Source: Zingiber officinale (Eukaryota > Streptophyta > Magnoliopsida > Zingiberales > Zingiberaceae). From it: a stretch of DNA of 64,000 nt. The position numbers were made by a program, and so were the translations under genes. Shown here in pieces: positions 55,393 to 64,000 of the stretch. Position 1 is the stretch's first letter. Every line of letters begins with the position of its first letter. The stretch spans positions 50,128,722-50,192,721 of the forward strand of contig NC_056000.1 of the NCBI RefSeq assembly GCF_018446385.1, read 5' to 3'. The notes under the pieces are model-generated. The model was not told where the DNA came from. It ran no database searches and saw nothing but the letters and a program-made list of their open reading frames with translations.

Positions 55393-58271
55393 ACATTAAG
55401 AACTCCGCTCATGACGACCGGTCATGGCCGGTCCCAAGCCCGGATAAAGGAGGAGGGTTGCTTAGGTTGCCACCATCGTTAAAATTATAGCAATATTCAA
55501 TGAATAGATCTATTAAACTATTGTGTTAACGCTAGGTTATTTCCCGAAAGGAAAGCATTGTAGGGTCCAACTATAACATCTCGACAAGGACCGCTACATC
55601 TCCAGAACTTGGATGAAGTGCTAAATATGTAAGAGTTCACGTTATAGGGTCCAACTGTAACGTATCAGCAAGGACCGCTACATTTCCATGAGAACTTGGG
55701 TGTAGTGTTAAATAGGCAAAACTTCTCACACCATAGGTTGGATAAGAACAAATATGATAGTAAAACTAATAATCTAATATTTGGAACATGAAACATAGAA
55801 ACTCTCACTAATAAATCAGCGGAGATAGTAGATACGATGATTAGAAGGAGAATTAGTATTTTGTGTGTACAAGAGACAAAAAGGGTAGGCGAGAAGACAA
55901 AGATGATAGAGAACTCGGGTTATAAGTTATGGTACACTGGAAAGTGTAAAACAAGAAATGGAGTGGATATTATTATAGATAGTTCGTTAAAGGATGAAGT
56001 TGTAGAAGTAGTTAGAAAAGAGGATAGAATTATAACTCTTAAGATAATAGTGGTGAAAGAAACTATGCACATAATTAGCATATATGCACCGTAAGTAGGA
56101 TTAGATGAAGCTACCAAATCAAGATTTTGGGACGACTTAGATGAAATATTACAAAATATTCTATTAAATGAAATGATTTTAATAGGAGGTGATCTAAATA
56201 GGCATGTCAGAGTGAAAAAAGAGAAATATGAGAAGGTGCATGGGAGTTATAGGTTTAGAACGAGAAATGAGGAAGGGAAAATTATATTAGATTTTGCGAT
56301 AGCATATGACCTTATATTAGCTAATACGTTTTTTAAGAAAAAAGAAGAACACTTAGTCCCGTTCAAAAGTGAGAATAATAAATCGCAAATTGACTTTCTT
56401 ATGGTTAGGAAGAATAATAGAAAAATTTATAAAGATTGTAAAGTCATCCTTGCAGAAAGTTTAACTACCCAACGTACGCTAGTAGTGTTGGATATACGTC
56501 TCAAATTAATAGAAAGAAAATATAGACGACTCATAGAATTAAGTGGTGGAAGTTAAAAGATGGAAAGCAAAATATATTTAAGGAGAAGGTGGTGTGAGAT
56601 TGAGACATGCTAGAGGGGTGAATAACACTCGTGGCTTTTTCAGTTTTTAGAAAACACAGAATAACGTAGTAGAAATAAAAAGCAAGACAAAGAACAAGTA
56701 CACCAAAGATTTACTTAGTTCGGAGCATGTGACGACTTATACTCCAAGACTTACGATCGTTGATCATTTTCGTTCGGCAATTACTATAGTTTCAGAAAAT
56801 TTTTACAAATAGAGAATTACAAGTGTAGAACGTAATTACAATAATTTAAAATTATATCCTATGTTGTAAGAGGCGCGAGGTGCACCGAGGCGCAAAGGGG
56901 CTACTAGAGCCCGAGGCGCGCGCCTCTAGAACATGAGGTTGATGACTACTAAACTATTGACACACTCATATAATATGTTAAATATGATAACTATTAATAT
57001 TCCACACACATCAATATCAAATATGACCAGCAAAGCAACACCATGATAAAATTAATAAAAGTTTCAAACTTTCAAGTTTCAACTAACAAAGTTCATCAAA
57101 ACAAGCGTAATAAGTCAAATTAATCATCAAGCTCAAGATCATCCTCATTGTATTCTTCTTCTTCTTTATCTTCATCTTCTTCAAATTCAATTTCTTCTTC
57201 TTCTTCTTCTTCATCTCTAAGTCTTAGAGATGAGTGTCTCATAGAGGAAGATGTATTTCCCTTCTCAACTTGTTTACGCATAGCATGTGAACTAGAGGTC
57301 ATGGATGCAATATTTTTTCCTCCTAGTACAATATCCAGGCTCTTCAACTCCACTAGCCCTAGCAACGACATCCCATGTCAAGTCATAACCTTCAAAAACC
57401 AACTCATCTTCTTCATTATCACTTTCTCCATCCATTCTACCCATCAACCATTCATTACAATCATCAATATCTGTCAAAGAGATAGGGTCAATCTTATCAC
57501 GTGCATCATACCGAAGTTTAAAGGCACGATTATATTTCACAAATATCAAATCATTTAAGCGCTGCTGAGCTAGCCTATTCCTTTTTTTTTACTGTAAATC
57601 TACAAAATGTCAAAAATCACAATAAATATAATAAAATAGCAAAGAATATTTTCTACTTATAAAAGTAACATACTAATAATATTAAACATTTATATTTATT
57701 ACATACCTGCTCAAATACACTCCAATTGTGCTCACAACCAGAAGCACTACAAGTGAAGCTAAGCACTTTAATAGCAAACTTTTGCAATTTTGGGGTATTT
57801 GCTCCATAGCATTCCCACCATTCTGTTGTAGATAATGTTCTTCTATGTCTAATTGTCACATTCCTCCCAAATAGCCCTTCTGCCTTTCGATATATAGAGA
57901 GTTGGGTAGTGATTTTATCTTGCTCGGCAGCGCTTGAAACCAATCTCTCCATAGTTTCAAACAAACCATTCACCACTTCTCCACAGATATTTGAATCTGT
58001 GTATGAATAAAAATATTCTAGATTCAAATAATGTCCTGCAGCATGCAGAGGCCGATGAAGTTGACATTCTCATCTCGCATCAATGATCTCAAACACTTCT
58101 TTGTATTTCTCTTCTTTCTCCATAAAGGCCTTCATAATTATTTCTTTTACCCTATCCATAGCCTCATAAATATAACCCATTGCAGGTTTTCTTTCGCCAT
58201 CAACCAATCTCAGAACATAGACTAAAGGGTCATATATCTTTAAAATATGCACAATACTGCTCAAAATCTAA

Positions 58272-59531
58272 GGGGGCGTTTGGTTCTCTCCTAGGAATCG
58301 GAATGGGAATGGGTATGAGCTTGGGTATCATTCTTAAAAATGATGTTTAGTTAGTTAAATATTTTCAATCGGAATGAACCTAAATTTCCTTTTTTACCCT
58401 TACAGGAAAATAAGAGAAAAAATTAAATGGGAGAGAAATTTGAATGTGAGAGAAATATATTATGAGAGAAAATGATGAGAGAGAAAGTGTGTTGGGAAAA
58501 AATGAAGAGAGATAAAGTATGATCAGAGAAAATGATGAGAGAGTGCATGATAGGAAAGATTGAGAAGAGAAAAGGCATTATGAGAGAGAAAGTGTGATGA
58601 GAGAGAAAGAGTGATGAAAAAAATGAAGAGAGAGAAATTATTATGAGAGAAAATGAAAGAGTGAGGAGAGAGAAAGTGGGTTGAGAGAGAAAGAGTGATA
58701 AGAAAAAATGAAGAGAGAGAAAGTATGATGAGAGAAAATGAGAGACTGAGGAGAGAGAAAGTATGCTGAGAGAGAAAGAGCGATGAAAAAAATGAAGAGA
58801 GAGAAAGTATTATGAGAGAAAATGAAAATATGAGGAGAGAGAAAGTATGATGAGATAGAAAGTGGGTTGAGAGAGAAAGAATGATGAGGAAAAAATGAAG
58901 AGAGAGAAAGTGTGATGAAAGAAAATGCGAGACTGGGAAGAGAGAAAATATGATGAGAGAGAAAGTGTGCTGAGAGAAAAAGTGTGATTAGAGAAAATAA
59001 AGAGAGAATGTGTGATGAGAGAGAATAAAGAGAGAGAAAATGAGGAGAGAGAATATGCTAAGAGAGATTGAGGAGAGAGAAAGTATGATGAGAGAAAAAG
59101 TACGATGAGAGAGAAAATATGCTGAAAAAATAAGTAGAAAGTGTGTAATGGGAGAGAAAGTGTGATAGAAGAGAATGAAGAGAGAGAAAATAAGGAGAGA
59201 GAGTGTATGATGAGAGAGAATATATAGAGAAAATAAGGAGAGAAAAAGTATCTTGAGAGAAAAAATGTGATGATAAAATAAGGAGAGAGAAAATATGATG
59301 AGAGAGAGTGTGTGAAATTTAAAAAAAATGAACAAATATACTAAGGGTATTTTTGTCTAAAACTTAATTTACATTCCTATTCCATCAAAACCCAAGGGAG
59401 GGGGTGGGTTTCATCCATACCCAAATTTTTGGATTTCATTCCAAAATCTTGATTCCATTCCCATTAACCAAACACAAGGTTTGGGAATGAATCCATTCCC
59501 TCATTCCCAAACCCATAAACCAAACGTCACC
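58272..59531 (+). mobile_element. Tourist-like (PIF/Harbinger) element with long purine tract, copy 2
   Basis: Ends GGGGGCGTTTGGTT (left) and AACCAAACGTCACC (right) form an inverted repeat flanked by TAA on both sides (58269-58271, 59532-59534), the PIF/Harbinger target site. Sub-terminal blocks include CTCTCCTAGGAATCGGAATG on the left and ATTCCCAAACCCATAAACC on the right. The centre (58425-59325) is a G/A-rich minisatellite, the reverse complement of the tract in copy 1. No transposase. It lies inside the hAT transposase gene. Confidence 0.88.
58425..59325. repeat. Purine-rich minisatellite (GAGAGAAAGTGTGATGA-type units)
   Basis: About 900 bp made almost only of A, G and T on the + strand, with units like AAATGAAGAGAGAGAAAGT in irregular order. 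Counterpart of 47068-47815. Open frames here on the minus strand are artefacts. Confidence 0.9.
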
Positions 59532-62500
59532 TAAGTGTCATGATGATTTTAGCTACCTTCTTCCCCGCCGCTTCTTTTGCCCATTTACTCTCTGTCCAAT
59601 CCTTTGAAATGAACATTTTTCTTAAATTTTGCTTCTGTAGGTTCATTCTTTCAAGAGTGAGAAAAGCAGTAGCAAATCTTGTGACACCCGCCCGACAAAG
59701 CTCTTTTTATCTTGTGAATTGCCTCAGCATATTTACCATGCCGGGGCGAACATAAATGTAAGCATTCACACTCATTGCCTTCTTCAATGTTGCTTTAAAA
59801 TCAGGCAATTTTCCAATATCTTCTAAAGATCAAGTCGACACAGTGAGCAGCACAAGGAGTCCAATACAAATGTGGTATTTTTGCTTCTAATAATTTTCCT
59901 ACAAAAGAAGTTAGAAAAGTAGATAAGTTTAACATATATAAGAAAAAACATATTGATAAGAAAGAATTAAATAGATTATTACCAGCAAGCACATTATTAC
60001 TTGCACTATCCGTAACAACTTGAACATCATTTACTTCTCCTACACACTCCACAAATCGATCAAACAACTGAAATAATTTCTCTCCAGTCTTTGCATAATC
60101 AGGAGCATCAACCGATTCGATGAAAACTGAACCTTTAGAAGAATTCACTAAAAAATTAATCAATGTTCTCTGCCTTTTGTCTATCCATCCATCTGCCATC
60201 AAACTACAACCATACTTTGCCCATTCTGTTTCACATGACTTAATGTAGTCATTTGTCACACTATCAACAACCTTTTATAGAAAAAGAACCTGCATCTCAT
60301 GATAACTAGGCCCTTTTAGACATATACCATATTGGCCAACCAAGTCCAACATTCTTTTGAAGCTTGAATAATTAACGGCATTAAAAGGAATTACCGCATC
60401 ATACATCCACTCAGTTATGACCATACAAGTTTTTTCCCTCAATTCTTTCTTGTATACCTCATTTATCGTAGTTTGTCTTTCTTTACCCTTTCTACTTTCA
60501 ACATTTTTTTTTACATTAGGAGCAAAATACGTATCCATTGGACCTATTTGTCTGGGCCTTTTTTGCATATTCATTGATCTAGAACTTGTACTTGTACTTA
60601 TAAGCGGCACAACTTTAGCTCCAATATTATCCATATCAATATCATCACCAAGAGAGTCTACATCCTCAAAGTCCAATGTCGTAAGTTTAGAAAGATTACT
60701 TTTCTCCGTCTTTTTCTCCATGAAATTTTTAATTTCTTCACGTACATGAGACGGACATTTTTTGCAAGTCATTTTGAAACCCCCCAACAAGATACTGTTT
60801 TGCACGATAGATACCCCCTTTTGTAACTTTTTGACAAAAGTTATAAATTAAATCATTTTTATTATCCGGATTAACTCTTTGAAAATAATTCCATCCCGGA
60901 TCTTTTGATATATATGTTGGAGTATCACTACTACCTTCCATATAATTGAACAAGAAAATAATCTGAAAAATTAAAAATAAAATAAAATCAATATGGTACC
61001 AGCAATAAAAAAGCACTGTACCAGCAATAGCAAAATAGTAAAAAAAACAAAAAGCAAAACAAGACAAACAAAAATGAAAAAACAGTAAAAAAAAAATGAA
61101 AGCAACACCAATACGAACCAATAAAAATGGAAAAACAACACCAAAAAATCCAAAACCGGACAGCAGTAGGAAGCAAAAACACAACCTGCAAAAATTAAAA
61201 AACAGGAAACCAAAACAAAACAAAACCGGACAACAGCACAGCAAGAACACGAACCGGACAGCAGCACAGCAAAGAAAAGAAGATACAGAACTGCAGAAAA
61301 AAAGAAGATACAGAAAAGAAAGAAGAAAAAGAAGCGAAGAGAAGAAGCGTAGAGAAGAAGAGAAGAAGAAGATGATAACAAACAAAACAGAAGAAGTGAA
61401 GAACAGAAAAAACAGAAAAAAGAAGGAAAACATACTTGGGCGATGACGCTCAGCGATGGCGCGACTATGGCGGTGGCGGACGGAAATGGGTTCAGGTTTC
61501 TTCCTCCCTTCCTGCGTTCTCTTCCTCCCTTCCTTCCTGCGTTCTTTTCTGCTCCTGTTTCCCGTGCCCTAATTCCAAACAACGTTGATTTGGAATGTTT
61601 TTTTTTGGTTTAAAATCCAGATTTGTTCACGATCGATCGTGGCACCTCGATCGCGCCTCGATCGTGCCTTCGTTGAGGTGCAAAGGCGCACGAGACGCGC
61701 CTAGGCGCGCACCTGGCGAACAGCGCCAGCCTCGCGTGGGAAGAGGTGTTTTTCCCAACGCCTTGTGCGCCTAGCGCCTCGGGCGTGCCTTTAACAACAC
61801 AGATTATATCGACAATGTGGAATTCTGAAAATAGAGCTTTTAGTTGTCGGAGCAGTGTTACGACTTCGTTGGATCATCTTTGGAGCAATGCACAGGAGAA
61901 AAATCGTGAAGATGAGTTGTGTTCTTGCATCTGCTCGAACTAGCCTTTTATGGACTACTAAAGGCGCTTTCAACCCCATGGAAGGCGTGAAACTTATCTC
62001 CACAGCTTCGGTCTCGATAATTTCCACTTTCTGCGAAGTTTATCCCTTCGAAGGCGCCTTCAAGCTCATGGAAGGCGCCTTCCATCCAATCTCCAATGTG
62101 CCTTCAAACGCTTCAAAGGCGCCTCTGTGCCACTTCCGCGCGGGCCTTCGGCCAAGCCACCCGAGGCGCCTTCGACAGCCTCGGAGGAGCCTTGGACACT
62201 GTTCATCGGAGCATTTTGTGTGCTTTTCACTCCCTGCAAGATACATTAGTTCAAAATACCAACATACCCTGCAACACAAAGTTAGTACGATAAAATATGA
62301 TTAATAGAACTGTTTAACAATCTTCGGACTGTCCGGTTCTGACTTTCGGATTTCCCAAAAATTCTAGGTCGAACCGACCCCTACTGTTCCCTCAACGAGG
62401 AACGTGTCGTCACCTATTCCTCTCAGGAGAGTTTACCTTTTGTCAGATCAGTCGTCTGGACTTTTATTCAGTGTCAGAGACGTTAGGACTTCATATTGAA

Positions 62501-64000
62501 CGTCTGATCTCGACCCGTCCAGTCTTCCACCCGATGTCCGCGACCCCTAAGATTTTCACCTAGTGTCCTCGACACTAAGATTTCGCCCAACGTCCTCGAC
62601 CCGCCAAGGCTTTTCCCAGTACCCCGAACCATACCTAACTACAGTTAGGACCCACCTGCCTAGAATCCACTAGGACTTTTGTTTAAGATAATTTAGGACT
62701 TTCCTGCAAGCTCAGTCACATTTATTAGACAATAAGACAACTTAACTTTGAACTCTTTGCCCTTATCAAAACACAAGTTTGATTGTTTGGTGCTCCCTAG
62801 ACCAACAGGTAGAAGTACAAGCATTAGGTGAAATATACGATAACTCTAATACAACATGGGATAAGATGGTATCAAAGTTAAATAGTAGCTAAGAGTATAC
62901 TCGATGAGTCAAAGGGGCATGCACTATTAAGTAAGGAATATTGGCAGTAGAATGAGAAAGTACAAGAGAAAGTGAAAGAAAAACGAATAGCTTATAAGGA
63001 ATTATATATTTGTAAGAAAAAAGAAAACTTAAAAAAATATACAATAGCCAAGAAAGAAACTAAGAAAGTAGTGAATAAAGCAAAGAATGAAACTTTTGAA
63101 TGATTATATAAAAAATTGGATATAAAAGGAGAAAGAAACATTTATAAAATAACTAAAGTGAAAGAAAGAAAAATAAGTGATCTTATCCAAATAAAATATA
63201 TTAAAGATGAATGTAATAGAGTATTAGTAAACGATAGAGAAATAAAAGAATGATGGAAGAGGTACTTTCATCAACTTTTTAATAAAGGTTTGGGTGACCA
63301 ACTTAACTTAGGTAATTTAAGTAGGTCAAATGAGTATAGAAATTTCAATTTTTATCATAGAATTCAAACTTTAGAAGTAGAATAAATTTTAAATGGGATG
63401 GACAATGGAAAAGTTGTTAGAGCATATGATATTCTGATAAAGGTATGGAAGTGCCTAGGAAACAAGGCATTGAATGGCTTATAAAATTATTTAATATGAT
63501 ATTGAAAATAAAAAAAAATGTCTGATCAATGGAGGATAAGTACTCTAGTTCCCTTATATAAGAACAAGGAGACGTACAAAATTATACAAACTATAGGAGT
63601 ATTAAATTAATGAGTCATACCATGAAACTTTGGAAAAAAATAATAGAAAAAATTAAGGAAGGAGACCAAAGTGACCACAGATCAATTTAGGTTCATGCCT
63701 GGAAGGTCGATAATAGAAGTTATGCATCTTCTTAGACAGTTAATTGAAAAATATCAGGATAAAAACAAGATCTACACATGTTGTTCATTGACTTAGAAAA
63801 AAGCTTATGATAGAGTGCCAAGAGAAATTATATGGAGAATTATAGAAAAGAGAGGTGTTAGTGTAACATATATTGAACTAATTAAGGATATGTACGAGGA
63901 TGTAACAACCAGAGTAAAGACTTCAGGTGGAGTAATTGAAGCATTTCCAATAAAGATAGGGTTATATCGAGGATTAGCTCTAAGTCCCTATCTTTTTACA

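Larger units (their letters stand above)
57120..60941 (-). pseudogene. hAT transposase (BED finger, DUF659, hAT dimerisation), disrupted
   Basis: Start MEGSSDTPTYISKDPGW at 60941. The BED finger follows but has lost key residues: LIYNFC where LICNFC is usual, and RAKQYLVGG for RAKQHLVGG; a frameshift lies near 60780. Next come the linker KCPSHVREEIKNFM and DUF659 (about 60259-59801, with GCSLMADGWIDKRQRTLINF and YWTPCAAHCVDLI). The hAT dimerisation block is around 57850-57700 (LQKFAIKVLSFTCSASGC, HNWSVFEQV), and an acidic tail ends at 57120. A Tourist-like element interrupts the frame between DUF659 and hATC. In intact relatives this protein binds element ends and catalyses cut-and-paste transposition; this copy cannot. 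Confidence 0.9.
56859..61802 (-). mobile_element. hAT DNA transposon with degraded transposase
   Basis: Terminal inverted repeats CTATGTTGTAAGAGGC (left) and CTGTGTTGTTAAAGGC (right, minus strand). The 8-bp target duplication ATTATATC is perfect at 56851-56858 and 61803-61810. Sub-terminal regions (56870-56940 and 61620-61790) are packed with GAGGCGC/GCGCC words, probable transposase-binding repeats. The element is 4944 bp including a nested 1260-bp Tourist-like element. It carries a BED-DUF659-hATC transposase gene on the minus strand that is no longer intact. Confidence 0.93.
56593..62807 (-). mobile_element. Solo LTR (about 1.27 kb without nested DNA) inserted in the LINE
   Basis: Removing the hAT element leaves 56593-56858 plus 61811-62807. 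On the minus strand it begins TGTTGGTCTAGGGAGCACC and ends CTCAATCTCACA, the TG...CA form of an LTR. It is flanked by GGTGG (56588-56592) and GGTAG (62808-62812), a 5-bp duplication with one difference. No internal coding region or second LTR is present, so it is the remnant of a lost LTR retrotransposon, family unknown. It contains several copies of the palindromic word AAGGCGCC (61965-62190). Confidence 0.72.
55393..64000 (+). mobile_element. RTE-clade LINE, split by nested insertions, runs off the window
   Basis: Two blocks belong to one LINE: 55393-56592 and 62808-64000. The first begins with the RTE leader CATGGCCGGTCCCAAGCCCG and encodes an endonuclease (ISILCVQETKRVGEK, GYKLWYTGKCKTRNG, MILIGGDLNRHVR, SQIDFLMVRKN), with one in-frame stop at 56092-56094. 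The second, full of stops and frameshifts, contains reverse-transcriptase pieces (FRFMPGRSI, KAYDRVPREIIWRI, GLALSPYLF). The split falls between an FKEKV-like end and an EVQALGE-like start, adjacent segments in this family. The solo LTR 56593-62807 occupies the split. The 3' end lies beyond 64000. Confidence 0.88.

Noticed and set aside
60971-61582. Long hydrophobic Phe/Leu/Cys-rich open frames on the minus strand and a Lys/Asn-rich one on the plus strand (61096-61446)
   Set aside because: Low-complexity A-rich DNA at the 5' end of the hAT transposase gene. The transposase starts downstream at 60941 and the composition is not protein-like.

Overview
This is nuclear DNA of a flowering plant. 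Genes are small, intron-rich and split by AT-rich introns of 1-5 kb that are full of transposon debris. The encoded proteins match plant families (chloroplast GNAT acetyltransferase, APS kinase, VAMP72 R-SNARE, costars/ABRACL, DUF569, renalase-like oxidoreductase, ureidoglycolate amidohydrolase). The very GC-rich first exon of the DUF569 gene (38244-38729), followed by AT-rich introns, fits a monocot. I cannot name the species.

Layout. 1-4320: a broken Ty1/copia element in an intron of an RRM RNA-binding protein gene, whose last two exons follow (4338-5522, +). 5855-6144 (+): a two-exon gene for a 65-residue protein of a small uncharacterised plant family. 7836-8841: a foldback transposon ending 65 bp before the predicted start of a NSI/SNAT1-type acetyltransferase gene (8907-17758, +, 7 exons, one GC-AG intron). 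18289-19918: two MITE-like elements. 20426-26562 (+): complete cytosolic-type APS kinase, 6 exons, with a young TRIM element in intron 1. 27478-32476 (-): VAMP721/722-type R-SNARE, 5 exons. 32910-37734 (-): costars protein, 2 exons, whose 4.6-kb intron holds a foldback element, two SINE copies and a LINE tail. 38244-40167 (+): DUF569 protein. 40807-46594 (-): renalase-like FAD/NAD(P) oxidoreductase, 8 exons. 46853-48454: a Tourist-like element with a pyrimidine tract and a nested hAT MITE. 48903-53919 (-): the nine C-terminal exons of ureidoglycolate amidohydrolase; the N-terminal exons are not in the window. 55393-64000: an RTE LINE split by a solo LTR, which is split by a hAT transposon, which is split by a second Tourist-like element.

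The genes are independent housekeeping genes, not a pathway cluster. Their roles are sulfate activation (APK), secretory fusion (VAMP), ureide breakdown (UAH), plastid acetylation or melatonin synthesis (NSI/SNAT), actin regulation (costars), plastid redox (renalase-like) and RNA binding. I found no CRISPR array, operon, rRNA or intact tRNA gene. The most informative parts are the four-layer transposon nest, whose order is fixed by target-site duplications, the palindrome-of-palindromes element next to the acetyltransferase gene, and several unusual splice sites.

Exon borders were set by reading frame, GT/GC-AG signals and remembered family sequences. No alignment or transcript data were available.
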